Shown here: positions 1-9,015 of the stretch, in pieces | Layout: each line of letters starts with the position of its first letter | Position numbering within the stretch: the stretch's first letter is position 1 | Origin: Microbacterium sp. Nx66 | Lineage (GTDB): Bacteria > Actinomycetota > Actinomycetes > Actinomycetales > Microbacteriaceae | NCBI RefSeq assembly: GCF_904066215.1 | Contig: NZ_LR880474.1 | Span: forward strand, 558,001 to 622,000 | Direction of reading: 5' to 3' | DNA: 64,000 nucleotides | Position numbers and translations under genes: made by a program | The notes under the pieces: generated by a model | Databases searched by the model: none | What the model saw: the letters and a program-made list of their open reading frames with translations, nothing else | Told to the model about the DNA's origin: nothing

Positions 1-115
1 CACGGTCGGCGAGCCGTCGCCCCACCTCTTCGATGGCCGTCTCGAATCCGCCGTAGGCCGCAGGCACGCCGCGGGTCCCCACCATCGCGATCGTGAGGGG
101 TGTCGTAGTGCTCAT
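1..115 (-). CDS. Glycosyltransferase, N-terminal part only (cut by window edge)
   Basis: The reverse strand opens with ATG at 115 and reads 38 codons to the window edge. The visible start contains MVGTRGVPAAYGGFET, the N-terminal signature of GT4-type glycosyltransferases with a DUF1972 domain (rhamnosyl- and related transferases of exopolysaccharide synthesis). It starts four bases after the stop of the upstream sugar transferase, so the two are almost certainly co-transcribed and act in one polysaccharide pathway on the cytoplasmic face. Sugar specificity cannot be read from this fragment. Confidence 0.8.
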   Translation of the reverse strand, partial: MSTTTPLTIAMVGTRGVPAAYGGFETAIEEVGRRLADR

Positions 116-119
116 CCGC

Positions 120-1646
120 TCAGTATGCCCCGCTCGGCTGCGCCATGACCTTCGCGGTGCGCCACATGATCTGCAGATCGTTCATGACGGACCAGTTCTC
201 CACGTAGCGCAGGTCGAGCCGCACGCTCTCGTCCCACGACAGGTCGCTGCGTCCGGAGACCTGCCACAGACCCGTGATCCCGGGCTTGATGTACAGGCGG
301 CGGAACACAGTGCCGTCGTAAGCGGTGACCTCGCTGGGCAGCGGCGGCCGCGGACCGACGACGCTCATGTCGCCGACCAGCACGTTCCAGAACTGCGGGA
401 GCTCATCCAGCGACAGCTTGCGCAGCACCTTCCCGACGCGGGTCACGCGGGGGTCGTCCTTCATCTTGAAGAGGAGGCCGGCGCCCTCGTTGTGGTCCTT
501 CAGCGCCGCGAGCTGCTTCTCGGCGTCGGTGCGCATGGAACGGAACTTGACCATCTTGAACGTACGGCCGTCCCGGCCGACACGCTCCTGGAAGAAGAAC
601 ACGGGCCCCGGAGAGTCGAGCTTGATGAGAGCGCTGAGCACAGGTGTGAGCAGCGCGATCGGAATCAGCGCGATGGCGGCCACCAGTACGTCGAGGGCGC
701 GCTTCAGCAGGTGGACGCCGCCCTCGTAGGTCGGGATCTTCACCTGGATCAGCGGCAGGCCGTCGACCTGGCGGAGCGAGATGCGAGGACCCGCGACGTC
801 CGTCAGGCGGCTCGAGAGGACGAGCTCGGCGGCCGTGCCTTCGAGCTGCCAGCTGAGCTGCTTGACGAAGTCGGGGGACCCCTCGGGGCGGCTCGCCACG
901 ATGATGGTGTCCGCCCCGAGCTGTGCCGCCGCGGGGGCGACGGTGTCCAGATCGCCCACGACCGGGTAGATGCTCTCCCCGATCCTGAGCGCGCCGGCAT
1001 TGCGATCCAGCAACGTCGTCCCCACGACGTGGTAGCCGTTCTCCCCGCCCTTCTGTAGGGAGTCGATCACATACTCGACGTCCTCGGTGGCGCCGACCAC
1101 CAGTGTCCTCGACGCGAACCGTCCGGACAGGCGCTGCCGCTGCAGCCAGCGACGCCAGGCCCAGCGGGCGAAGAGGAGACCGAGCATGCCGACCGGGAGC
1201 GCGATGAAGAACAGCGGCTGCAGCCCTTCCCACTCCAGGAGCACGCCCGCAATGGCGGTGATGCCGAAGGCGAGACCCGCCGCGTGCGCGACGCGACGGT
1301 ACTCCGTGGCCCCAGACCCGAAGATGGCGGCGGCTCGGCTGTTGAGCGCCGACAGCATCAGGTACCAGGCGAGACCCAGCAATGCGGCGTTGCGCACGGC
1401 CTCGATCACCGTGACGCCGGTGAGCAGCTGGACCGTCGCCGTCAGTGCGACGGCGATCAGGATGACAGCCGCATCCGTGATCCGCAGTCGCATCCGATAG
1501 CGACGCTCCCACTGCAGGCGTCGTTCGAGCGTCGCCGAGACACGCGGCGTGCTCGCCGCATGCGTCACCGACGCGGTCGCCCGCGGAGCCGTGATCGGCG
1601 TGAAACCCGTACGAGCGATGCTCAGAGCATCCTCGACGGAAGTCAT
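120..1646 (-). CDS. Polyprenyl-phosphate sugar phosphotransferase (exopolysaccharide priming enzyme)
   Basis: This 508-aa protein has the architecture of WbaP/CpsE-type initiating transferases: several membrane segments between residues 55 and 165, a central nucleotide-binding-like region starting near residue 180, and a C-terminal bacterial sugar transferase domain from about residue 315. Seen in that domain are the reentrant membrane helix, ERVGRDG, KFRSMRTDAE, DELPQFWNVL, SVVGPRPPLP and KPGITGLWQVSGRS, all family hallmarks. The family transfers a sugar phosphate from a nucleotide sugar to undecaprenyl phosphate, the first step of exopolysaccharide or glycan assembly. It is followed after four bases by a glycosyltransferase. 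The ATG start has AAGGGG upstream. The actual sugar is not predictable here. Confidence 0.93.
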   Translation of the reverse strand: MTSVEDALSIARTGFTPITAPRATASVTHAASTPRVSATLERRLQWERRYRMRLRITDAAVILIAVALTATVQLLTGVTVIEAVRNAALLGLAWYLMLSALNSRAAAIFGSGATEYRRVAHAAGLAFGITAIAGVLLEWEGLQPLFFIALPVGMLGLLFARWAWRRWLQRQRLSGRFASRTLVVGATEDVEYVIDSLQKGGENGYHVVGTTLLDRNAGALRIGESIYPVVGDLDTVAPAAAQLGADTIIVASRPEGSPDFVKQLSWQLEGTAAELVLSSRLTDVAGPRISLRQVDGLPLIQVKIPTYEGGVHLLKRALDVLVAAIALIPIALLTPVLSALIKLDSPGPVFFFQERVGRDGRTFKMVKFRSMRTDAEKQLAALKDHNEGAGLLFKMKDDPRVTRVGKVLRKLSLDELPQFWNVLVGDMSVVGPRPPLPSEVTAYDGTVFRRLYIKPGITGLWQVSGRSDLSWDESVRLDLRYVENWSVMNDLQIMWRTAKVMAQPSGAY

Positions 1647-1959
1647 GCCGAGGCCCCTTGAGCCGTGAATGTACGCAGATAACCCCAGTGCGCCATCGTT
1701 TCCCCAGTTTTCCCCAGACCATGAACCCCACGTTCACGGACACGTCTGCGTCCCGACCCCTCGGGTCCTGCTGAAGCTTCGCGATCCCACATCGAGAAGG
1801 TGTCCTCGTCGTCCCAAACCGACGAGGCGTGCAGCAGGCACTGCAGACGGTCATCACTGTAGCGGATTCGGCCGCCTGACGGAAGCGCTTCCCGGGGGTG
1901 AGTGAAAACCCGTTCCGGAATACCGCATGCGAGGGTGCACCCGGAGCTAGTCTGTCGCG
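1647..1959. promoter_or_regulatory. Divergent intergenic region between sugar transferase and LtrA-like gene
   Basis: These 313 bases separate two divergently transcribed genes and so must hold both promoters. No convincing reading frame was seen in it on either strand, and no clear repeat or hairpin stands out. The exact promoter elements were not resolved by eye. Confidence 0.4.
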
Positions 1960-3150
1960 GTGACCGCGCACCCGACATCGAGTCCTCGCTTCCGTCTGCA
2001 GCCCATGCGGCCGCGCGACCCCGGACAGCCGCATCGGGCCGCGAGTCCGCTGGAGCTCTTCTTCGACCTCGTCTTCGTGGTGGCGGTGAGCATCGCCTCG
2101 GCGCAGCTGCATCACGCGCTGAGCCACGGCGACTTCCTCCACGGGATCACCTCCTACGCGATGCTCTTCTTCGCGATCTGGTGGGCGTGGATGAACTTCA
2201 CCTGGTTCGCGACCTCGTTCGACACGGACGACTGGCCGTACCGGATCGCCACGTTCGTCCAGATGGCGGGCGTCCTCATCCTCGCCGCCGGGATCCCCGG
2301 GGCCTTCGAGGAGGGCGACTTCACGCTCCCCGTGGTGGGCTACGTCGTCATGCGGATCGCGGTGGTGGCGCAGTGGCTGCGCGCCTCGCGGAACGAGGGC
2401 CCGCTCCGGCGCGTCGCTCTGCGGTACGCCCTCGGCATCGCCGTCGTGCAGGTGCTGTGGCTTCTGTTCCTGCTGATCCCGTCCGGCCCCGTGCAACTCG
2501 CGGCCTTCGTCGTCTTCGCGCTCATCGAGATCGCGGTCCCGGTGTTCGCCGAGCGCCGGCACCAGACACCCTGGCATCCGCACCACATCACGGAGCGCTA
2601 CGGTCTGTTCACTCTCATCGTGCTCGGCGAGAGCCTCCTCGCCTCCGCCAACGCGATCATCGACGCGCTGGACGAGGTGGAGGCCCTGGGTCCGCTCCTG
2701 GCCATCTCGGCCCTCGCCTTCGTCGTGACGGCGGCGTTGTGGTGGATCTACTTCTGGCCGCCCCACCACCGGGCCATCACCACTCTCGGCCGTTCGCTGC
2801 GCTACGGCTACACGCACTACTTCGTCTTCGCGGCGGCCGCGGCCTTCTCCGCCGGCATCGAGGTGGAGCTGGACGTGATGACGGGGGAGAGCCATCTCGC
2901 TCCCGTGGCGGCCACCTTCACGGTGTCCATCCCGATCGCGGTGTTCCTCATCGGGATCTGGTGGGTCGCCATCCGCGACAATGCCGACCACGTCGTCAAC
3001 ACGGTCATCCCCGTGGGGGCGCTGCTCGTCCTGCTCGACCCGTTCGTGCCCGTGCCGGTGGCGCTGACGGCAGCGGTCATGGTGGGGATCGTGGCGGTGC
3101 TGGTGATGCGGCCGCCGATTCCCCGCGGCGCCGCGGCGACGGACGCCTGA
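1960..3150 (+). CDS. Low temperature requirement A (LtrA) family membrane protein
   Basis: A 396-aa integral membrane protein starting at GTG. The N-terminal stretch with SPLELFFDLVFVVAVS is the LtrA-family signature, and the rest is a run of about ten to twelve hydrophobic helices with conserved features such as HHITERYGLFTLIVLGES near the middle and WWIYFW later. Family length (about 370-410 aa) is matched. LtrA was named from a Listeria mutant impaired at low temperature; its biochemical function is not established. It converges on the TetR gene, with only nine bases between the two stop codons, so no shared operon is implied. Confidence 0.9.
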   Translation: MTAHPTSSPRFRLQPMRPRDPGQPHRAASPLELFFDLVFVVAVSIASAQLHHALSHGDFLHGITSYAMLFFAIWWAWMNFTWFATSFDTDDWPYRIATFVQMAGVLILAAGIPGAFEEGDFTLPVVGYVVMRIAVVAQWLRASRNEGPLRRVALRYALGIAVVQVLWLLFLLIPSGPVQLAAFVVFALIEIAVPVFAERRHQTPWHPHHITERYGLFTLIVLGESLLASANAIIDALDEVEALGPLLAISALAFVVTAALWWIYFWPPHHRAITTLGRSLRYGYTHYFVFAAAAAFSAGIEVELDVMTGESHLAPVAATFTVSIPIAVFLIGIWWVAIRDNADHVVNTVIPVGALLVLLDPFVPVPVALTAAVMVGIVAVLVMRPPIPRGAAATDA

Positions 3151-3159
3151 GCGCCGCGG

Positions 3160-3774
3160 TCAGACGCTGGCGGCGAACAGGTCCAGGCATTCGACGCGCA
3201 GGCGCGCGATCGCCTCGGTGTCACCGCGGAGGTGACGGATGAGGGCGTGCTGCATCATGCCGTCCGTCAGCGCATACGCGAAGAGCGGCGTGAAGCGGCA
3301 GGGCCGACCGCGCAGCTCGGAGTAGCGCTCGACCACACGCCAGATGGCCTCCTGCAGGTCGGCCTCGACCTCCGCGATCGTGTCGCCGAAGCCGGACTCG
3401 AACAGCGATTGATTGCGGAGGTCGTACCAGAGCCGGTGCAGGCGGGCGTCGTCGTGCACGCTCCTGGCGAGTTCCTCCGCGGCGCCGGCCGCCAGGTCCT
3501 CCGCGGTCTCCGCCTCCTCCATGACGGCGAGGTAGCGGTCACCGAGCCCGCCCTTGGAGATCCGCACGGCCTCCGCGATGAGGTCGTTCTTGTCGGTGAA
3601 GTAGTAGTGCAGGGCTCCGTGCGAGAGCTCCGAATGCTGGGCGATCTCGCGGAGTCCCGTCCTGGCGAACCCGCGCTCGGCGATCGCCTCCAGCGCCGCT
3701 TCGGCCAGCGCTCGCCGGCGGATCGCGAACTTGTCCACCCCTGCGCGTTCCGCCCTCTTGGTCGCCGTCGTCAT
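3160..3774 (-). CDS. TetR/AcrR family transcriptional regulator
   Basis: A 204-aa protein with an N-terminal TetR DNA-binding domain: the helix-turn-helix falls at about residues 40-62 and ends in SHGALHYYFTDKNDLI, the typical TetR recognition helix and following turn. The C-terminal two thirds are helical and should form the ligand pocket and dimer interface; the ligand is unknown. It is divergent from the intradiol-dioxygenase-like lipoprotein gene at 4142, with inverted repeats in the shared upstream region, so autoregulation and control of that neighbour are reasonable inferences. Confidence 0.9.
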   Translation of the reverse strand: MTTATKRAERAGVDKFAIRRRALAEAALEAIAERGFARTGLREIAQHSELSHGALHYYFTDKNDLIAEAVRISKGGLGDRYLAVMEEAETAEDLAAGAAEELARSVHDDARLHRLWYDLRNQSLFESGFGDTIAEVEADLQEAIWRVVERYSELRGRPCRFTPLFAYALTDGMMQHALIRHLRGDTEAIARLRVECLDLFAASV

Positions 3775-4141
3775 GCTGTGCCCCCGGTCTCGTCCCCTTC
3801 GGGATCGGTGCGGGCAATGCTATGGCATTCTCGCGGATCTGGACAGACGTCCAGGAAAAACTTGACAGGTGCCAAGCCGCGTGTTGCACTGGATGCGCCA
3901 CGGCCGCGCATGTCCCCTGCATGCCGGCCGTCTTCGTGGCCGCGCGAGCGATTCCCCCATCGCCCCGGCCCTGCGTTGTCCGCCGAGTTCTTCGAGCGCC
4001 AGCGCTGCAGAGCGGAGCGATGTCCCCGCATCCTCCGCTCTGCTCCCGCTTCTAGGCTCCTCATCGGTCGCGCATAGCTCCCTGATTGTTCACTCGTCGA
4101 GCATCGGGGGCAACGCCGCCCACGCTCGAGAGGAGCACATC
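3775..4141. promoter_or_regulatory. Divergent regulatory region with two short inverted repeats
   Basis: The 367 bases between the TetR gene and the dioxygenase-like gene contain two inverted repeats close to the TetR start: AATGC-TATG-GCATT at 3816-3829 and CTGGAC-AGAC-GTCCAG at 3839-3854. Both have four-base spacers and are of the size expected for half of a TetR operator. TTGACA at 3862-3867 could be a -35 element, but no clear partner -10 was found. The rest of the region has no convincing gene. An AGGAG ribosome binding site at about 4130 serves the gene at 4142. Confidence 0.45.
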
Positions 4142-5098
4142 ATGAGCCGAATCCCCGAACCGACGTCGACGCCGCAGGGGCCCATGTACGAAGGACGACC
4201 GCTGGATCGCGCGGACGAAGAGGTGGTCGACCAGGGCGTCGCCTTCGATCTCCGGACGCTGATGAGCCGCCGCGGGCTCCTGATCGGCGGCGGCCTCGGC
4301 CTCGGCGCCGTCGTCCTCGCCGCCTGCGCCCCGGCAGCCACCGGCTCGTCGTCGACGACCGCCACGCCCACGCCCAGCGCCGGCGCCACCGCATCGGACT
4401 CCGCGATCACGGAGATCCCGGATGAGACCGCCGGTCCCTACCCGGGCGACGGCTCGAACGGTCCCGACGTCCTCGACGAGGCGGGGATCATCCGCCAGGA
4501 CATCCGCTCGTCCATCGACGGCGGTGCCACCGCGGACGGGGTCCCGCTCTCGTTCGAGTTGCAGATCCTCGACCTCGCGAACGGAGGGGGGCCGTTCGCG
4601 GGCGTCGCCGTGTACGCCTGGCACTGCAACGCCCAGGGGGAGTACTCGCTCTACTCGTCGGGGCTCGAGGACGTCTCCTATCTCCGAGGGGTGCAGGTCG
4701 CTGACGAGGACGGCAGGGTCTCCTTCACGTCCGTGTTCCCCGGGTGCTATTCGGGGCGGTGGCCCCACATCCACTTCGAGGTCTACCCGGACGCGGCGTC
4801 GATCACCGAAGCATCGAACGCGATCGCGACATCCCAGCTCGCGCTGCCCGAAGACGCCTGCGGAGCGGTCTACGCGGAGACGGCATACGCCGGATCGGCG
4901 GACAACCTGGCACGGATCACGCTGACCTCCGACAACGTCTTCAGCGACGACGGCGGGGCATCGCAACTCGCGACGACGACGGGGAGCGTCGCCGGCGGCT
5001 ACACGGCGACGCTCGTGATCGGCGTCGACACCACGACCGCCCCGAGCGCCGGTTCCGCACCGGGCGGGAGCGGGAGCGGACGCCCGCCGGGAAGTTGA
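4142..5098 (+). CDS. Secreted intradiol ring-cleavage dioxygenase-like lipoprotein
   Basis: A 318-aa protein. The ATG at 4142 is chosen because AGGAG lies seven bases upstream; the frame is open further up but lacks such a site. Residues 43-62 form a Tat-like/lipoprotein signal (SRRGLLIGG, then a lipobox ending LAAC with Cys62). The mature part begins with a Ser/Thr linker and then resembles the catalytic C-terminal domain of intradiol dioxygenases: TAGPYPGDG carries a candidate iron-ligand Tyr, VAVYAWHCNAQGEYS a second, and RWPHIHFEVY the His-x-His pair. Such exported members occur widely in actinobacteria; their substrates are mostly unknown. It is probably controlled by the divergent TetR gene. 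Confidence 0.85.
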   Translation: MSRIPEPTSTPQGPMYEGRPLDRADEEVVDQGVAFDLRTLMSRRGLLIGGGLGLGAVVLAACAPAATGSSSTTATPTPSAGATASDSAITEIPDETAGPYPGDGSNGPDVLDEAGIIRQDIRSSIDGGATADGVPLSFELQILDLANGGGPFAGVAVYAWHCNAQGEYSLYSSGLEDVSYLRGVQVADEDGRVSFTSVFPGCYSGRWPHIHFEVYPDAASITEASNAIATSQLALPEDACGAVYAETAYAGSADNLARITLTSDNVFSDDGGASQLATTTGSVAGGYTATLVIGVDTTTAPSAGSAPGGSGSGRPPGS

Positions 5099-5281
5099 GG
5101 TCGTCGGAGCGTGGTTCCGTGGATCTGCTAGACTGATCGTGCAACGTGTGCGTTTCGCCCCCTCTCGGCCGCCTCGTCGCCACTGATCAGGGCCATCCAC
5201 GGACCACGCACATCGACGCGCGCGGAATCCGCCCTCGGTCTCTTCACGTGCGGAGCGCGACAGCGCGCCCGCCCCACAGCA

Positions 5282-5572
5282 ATGAGCATGAGCATGAGCA
5301 CCACCACCATCCCTCCGTCCACCCCTCTCACCTGGAAGCAGGCCGACGTCGACGTGCACGTCGCCACCCGGAACGGCGAATTCGCCGGATTCGTCGAGTT
5401 CGACGGATCCGCGCACCGACTGCGCGACGAGCGTGGCACCGATCTCGGATCCTTCCCCTCCCTCGACGACGCCTTCCGTGCGCTCGCCGAGGCGAACGAG
5501 CCGAAGCGCGCCGCGGCGTCGCCGACTCGCCCGCGCCCCCGCCGTCGGCGCATGCGGCGGGCGCGAGCCTGA
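5282..5572 (+). CDS. Small hypothetical protein, 96 aa, with basic tail
   Basis: The reading frame starts at ATG in a run of three GAGCAT units (MSMSMS), has the high third-position GC of its neighbours and ends in an Arg-rich tail (RPRPRRRRMRRARA). The central part (WKQADVDVHVATRNGEFAGF, DERGTDLGSFPSLDDAF) looks like a compact alpha/beta fold. I do not recognise the family. A -10-like TAGACTGAT precedes it at about 5128. No membrane segment or signal peptide is visible. The basic tail suggests nucleic acid or membrane-surface contact, but this is only a guess. Confidence 0.6.
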   Translation: MSMSMSTTTIPPSTPLTWKQADVDVHVATRNGEFAGFVEFDGSAHRLRDERGTDLGSFPSLDDAFRALAEANEPKRAAASPTRPRPRRRRMRRARA

Positions 5573-5678
5573 CTCGTATGCCGGCTCGCGTATGCGGGCG
5601 CGGTTAGTGTGGCCACAGCGATCGGCATCCGCCCTTGGCTACCTCAGCTCAAGGGCTCCCGATCGGCAGGAGAGCATC

Positions 5679-6791
5679 ATCTCCCTTTCACCCTCCCCGT
5701 CCGTCACCGCCACTCTGGGGCCCGTGCGTCAGACCTATGCCGGCAACGCGGACTTCCCGCCGCTCGCCCGGGCCTACCGGGACGTGCAGCAGGTCGTGAA
5801 GGAGACCGGGCTCCTGCAGCGGACGCCCGTGTTCTACTCGCTCGTCGGCGCCGCGCTGGTCGTCGCCTTCGCCGGTTGCGTCGCCGGATTCCTGCTCCTC
5901 GGTGACAGCTGGTTCCAGCTGCTCATCGCCGCCGCCCTGGGCATCGTCTTCACGCAGGTCGCGTTCCTCGCCCATGAGGCCGCGCACCGCCAGATCCTCT
6001 CCACAGGACCGGCGAACTTCCGCCTGGCCCGCGTGCTCGCCGGCATCATCGGCATGAGCTACCACTGGTGGGATTCCAAGCACACCCGCCACCACGGCAA
6101 CCCGAACCAGGTCGGCAAGGACCCTGACATCCAGGTCGACACCATCTCCTTCCTGGAGGAGGATGCGGCACAGTCGCGTGGCATCGTCCGGCTCATCACG
6201 CGGAAGCAGGGCTGGCTCTTCTTCCCCCTTCTGACGCTGGAGGGGCTCAACCTGCACTTCCTGGGTCTGAAGCACCTGATGACGCGCAAGAACGTGAAGG
6301 GTCGCTGGATCGAGCTCGGACTCATCGTGCTGCGGTTCGCCGTCCTCCTCGTGCCGCTGTTCCTCCTGCTGCCCGTCGGCATGGCCTTCGCGTTCCTGGG
6401 TGTGCAGCTCGCGGTCTTCGGCGTCTACATGGGCGCATCCTTCGCCCCCAACCACAAGGGCATGCCGGTCATCGCGCCGGACGCCAAGCTCGACTTCTTC
6501 TCGAAGCAGGTGCGCACGTCGCGCAACATCCGCGGCGGATGGTGGGTCACCGGGCTCATGGGCGGCCTCAATCACCAGGTGGAGCACCACCTCTTCCCGA
6601 ACATGTCGCGGCTGCACCTGTCGAAGGCTCGCGGCATCGTGCGCGACTACTGCGCCGCCAACGGCATCCCGTACACGGAGACGAGTCTCGGGCGCTCGTA
6701 CGCGATCGTCATCGCCTACCTGAACCGGGTGGGCCTGGCGGCGCGCGACCCGTTCGACTGCCCCGCGGCGGCACAGCTCCGTCGCGCCTGA
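5679..6791 (+). CDS. Membrane fatty-acid desaturase (acyl-CoA/lipid desaturase family)
   Basis: An integral membrane di-iron desaturase. The three histidine boxes are present: HEAAH, HTRHHGNPN, and QVEHHLFP near the C-terminus, with hydrophobic helix pairs between them. The family inserts double bonds into acyl chains of membrane lipids, often for fluidity control. The start is uncertain: AGGAG at 5668-5672 is ideally placed for an ATC codon at 5679 giving 370 aa, while canonical in-frame alternatives are GTG at 5724 (no good ribosome site) and ATG at 5592 (inside the likely promoter TTAGTGT). I annotate the ribosome-site-supported position. A strong bidirectional terminator follows. Confidence 0.88.
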   Translation: MSLSPSPSVTATLGPVRQTYAGNADFPPLARAYRDVQQVVKETGLLQRTPVFYSLVGAALVVAFAGCVAGFLLLGDSWFQLLIAAALGIVFTQVAFLAHEAAHRQILSTGPANFRLARVLAGIIGMSYHWWDSKHTRHHGNPNQVGKDPDIQVDTISFLEEDAAQSRGIVRLITRKQGWLFFPLLTLEGLNLHFLGLKHLMTRKNVKGRWIELGLIVLRFAVLLVPLFLLLPVGMAFAFLGVQLAVFGVYMGASFAPNHKGMPVIAPDAKLDFFSKQVRTSRNIRGGWWVTGLMGGLNHQVEHHLFPNMSRLHLSKARGIVRDYCAANGIPYTETSLGRSYAIVIAYLNRVGLAARDPFDCPAAAQLRRA

Positions 6792-6802
6792 CGCACACGG
6801 AG

Positions 6803-6844
6803 ACGACGAAGGGGCGAGCAGACAGCTGCTCGCCCCTTCGTCGT
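6803..6844. terminator. Bidirectional intrinsic terminator between convergent genes
   Basis: A perfect 19-bp inverted repeat with a four-base loop (ACAG): left arm 6803-6821, right arm 6826-6844. It lies between the stops of the convergent desaturase and DivIVA-like genes and can serve both. Confidence 0.9.
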
Positions 6845-6855
6845 ATCCGCGCGGA

Positions 6856-8253
6856 TCAGCGCTTCGAGTCGTCCGTCTCGACGACGTCGATCGTGATCTT
6901 CTCCAGCGGACGGTCGTCGTCGAGCTCGTCGTCGAGGACCTCGTCTCCGCGGAAGCTCTCGACGGACGCCTCGACGTCGTCCTCGTTCTCGTCGTCCTCG
7001 TCGATCGTGGCCTCGGTCACCGCGATCTCCGTGGGGAGGCTGTCGTCGCTGAAGATGCCGTCGGGCCGGATGAGCTCGCGCACCTCGGCCATGAAGCTGG
7101 TGAGCTGCTGCTGCTGCCACCGCAGCTGACGGGCTCGGTCCTCGGCGTCGCGGAGGACGGTGGAGGTGTGGCCGGTCACCGCATCGACGATCTTCTGCGA
7201 CTTCACGCGGGCACGCTCGAGGATGTCCCGCGCACGGACCTGTGCGTCGGCCTCGATCGCCTGCGCCTGCGAGCGCATGAGCTTCTCGTAGCCGTCGGCC
7301 TTCGCGGAGATGCGCTGGGCGTGCTCCAGCGAGGCCGTCACCTGCTCGTTGGCGTCGGTCGTGATGCGCTCGGCGTGGGCGACGGCCTGGTTGTGGAGGA
7401 CCAGGAACTCCTGCTGCGCGTCGTCCTGCCGGCGGGTGAGGGTCTCCTCGAACTCCAGCACGCGGGCGTTCATCTCGCGTACCTCGCGCTCGGCGTCCGC
7501 CCGCAGCTGGGTGGTCTCGCGCGTGACGAGGGAACGCAGCGCGGCGGCCCCCTTCTCGGCCTCGGTGCGGATCGCCGTGGCCTCCTGCGACGCCTGGCTG
7601 ACCTTCTCCGCGGCGTGTGCGGCCTCGCGCTCGATGCGCGCCTCATGGGCCGTGTACTCGGTCTCCATCTTCAGTCGCACCTGGTCGGCGTCGCGCTGAG
7701 CCTGGGAGATGATGCGCTCGGCATCCGCCTCGGCCTCGGCGCGCTGCGCGGCGACTTCTTCGCGGGCAGAGGTCATCAGGCGGTCGGCCTGCACGGCGGC
7801 GTTCTGGATGAGGACGTTCGCCTGCTCCTCGGCCACCCGCAGGATCGCCTCGAACTGCTGGCGAGACGGCGCTTCCTCACCGTCGGCCTGCGGCATGTCG
7901 ACGAGCTCGGAGGTGAGCGTCGCCACCTGCTGCTCCGCGTCCGAGGCCTTGGCGTTCGCCGCGGCGAGCTCGGCCTCGAGGGCCTCCCGTGCCTCTCGCT
8001 CCTCGGCCTTGACCGCGTCGACCGACTCGGCCTCGCGGGCCTTCGCCTCGGCCACCTCATCGGCCGCCTGCTGGAGCTGGGCTCGCATCGATGCGAGCGC
8101 GGCGTCGACCTCGCCCTTGTCGTAGCCGCGGAATCCGATGGTGAATGCGGCCGAGGTTGAGGACGACGTGTCGCGGGGATTCGTCTCGATCAGCTGATCG
8201 AAGAAGTCCGGCGACCGCTCGTCGTCGCGGGGAGTGCCCGAGGATTCGCTCAT
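6856..8253 (-). CDS. DivIVA-domain coiled-coil protein
   Basis: A 465-aa protein starting at ATG 8253 with AAAGG upstream; the frame is open 22 codons further but those lack a ribosome site. Near the N-terminus FTIGFRGYDKGEVDAAL is the lipid-binding DivIVA/Wag31 motif. Residues about 50-400 form a long coiled coil very rich in Ala, Glu, Gln and Arg, and the C-terminus is acidic (about residues 405-465, many Asp/Glu). Proteins of this type sit at curved membrane of the poles and septum and organise cell-wall growth in actinobacteria. The canonical wag31 gene is normally next to ftsZ, so this is more likely a second, larger DivIVA-family scaffold. Confidence 0.85.
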   Translation of the reverse strand: MSESSGTPRDDERSPDFFDQLIETNPRDTSSSTSAAFTIGFRGYDKGEVDAALASMRAQLQQAADEVAEAKAREAESVDAVKAEEREAREALEAELAAANAKASDAEQQVATLTSELVDMPQADGEEAPSRQQFEAILRVAEEQANVLIQNAAVQADRLMTSAREEVAAQRAEAEADAERIISQAQRDADQVRLKMETEYTAHEARIEREAAHAAEKVSQASQEATAIRTEAEKGAAALRSLVTRETTQLRADAEREVREMNARVLEFEETLTRRQDDAQQEFLVLHNQAVAHAERITTDANEQVTASLEHAQRISAKADGYEKLMRSQAQAIEADAQVRARDILERARVKSQKIVDAVTGHTSTVLRDAEDRARQLRWQQQQLTSFMAEVRELIRPDGIFSDDSLPTEIAVTEATIDEDDENEDDVEASVESFRGDEVLDDELDDDRPLEKITIDVVETDDSKR

Positions 8254-8454
8254 GGGTTCAAGCCTTTCTGGCGTGTCCGCGACACGAAGCGGACTTCGTT
8301 TCCGTGGACGGGATCGCAAGCACGGAGGAGGAGGCCTCCGGCATGCGCCACGACCGGGTCGTCATCCGAGTCCCCGCGGGGCGCGGCGCGCGTCTAGCCT
8401 AATTGCGTCGCCTGAGAATCGTGACCCCCATCTGCGGGGGCCGGTGAACGCTGA

Positions 8455-8979
8455 TCAGGCCTGGCGGAACCAGCGCGCGTTGCGGTCGTCGAGCACAGGG
8501 CCCCGCTCGAACACGGAGACGGGTCCGTCGGCCACCTCGATCTGACGGGTAGCGGCCTCCGCGGCTACCAGGGCCCGCAGCTCCCGCCACAGCGGCGCGG
8601 TCTGCGGGAAGCCGAGGTACTCGCGGAAGGTCTCGACGCGCAACAGCGTTCCCTCGGGACCCGGAACCAGTCGTGCGACCGTGTCGTCCGGTTCCACGAA
8701 GCGGATACCCAGTGCGTCGTCGGGGAGCAGAGAGAAGCTTGTGCCGCGGTCCGCGATGACCGTGCGCACGATCTCGGCCGCGGCTGTGGGGGAGTCACGG
8801 ACGACCAGCGTGGCGCCGAGATCGGCGAGGATCTCCTCCGTGCGGGCAGCGGTGTACCGATCGCCCGCACGCTGTCCCGCGGAGGACGCGCTGCGCCGTA
8901 CCCACCCCCGCAGGAACGCCGCTCCGACGATGAGGCCGAGGATGATCACGAAGAGAGCCGGGATCACTGCGGTGTCCAC
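8455..8979 (-). CDS. Hypothetical membrane-anchored protein, 174 aa
   Basis: One hydrophobic segment at residues 4-25 (IPALFVIILGLIVGAAFL) would anchor the protein with the rest in the cytoplasm, given the RGWVRR positive cluster immediately after it. The soluble part has alternating alpha/beta character with no motif I recognise. It lies 36 bases downstream of, and on the same strand as, the DUF7882-type gene, so the two may be co-expressed. Coding quality (third-position GC, start with good context) is convincing. Confidence 0.7.
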   Translation of the reverse strand: MDTAVIPALFVIILGLIVGAAFLRGWVRRSASSAGQRAGDRYTAARTEEILADLGATLVVRDSPTAAAEIVRTVIADRGTSFSLLPDDALGIRFVEPDDTVARLVPGPEGTLLRVETFREYLGFPQTAPLWRELRALVAAEAATRQIEVADGPVSVFERGPVLDDRNARWFRQA

Positions 8980-9015
8980 GGGCAGCGCCCCTTCCGTACC
9001 GGACGTCGGAGCGCT

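Noticed and set aside
403..2991. Very long minus-strand open frame (about 860 codons)
   Set aside because: It runs antisense to the LtrA-like gene and in another frame of the sugar transferase; composition is Arg/Asp/His-rich as expected of a shadow frame in high-GC DNA.
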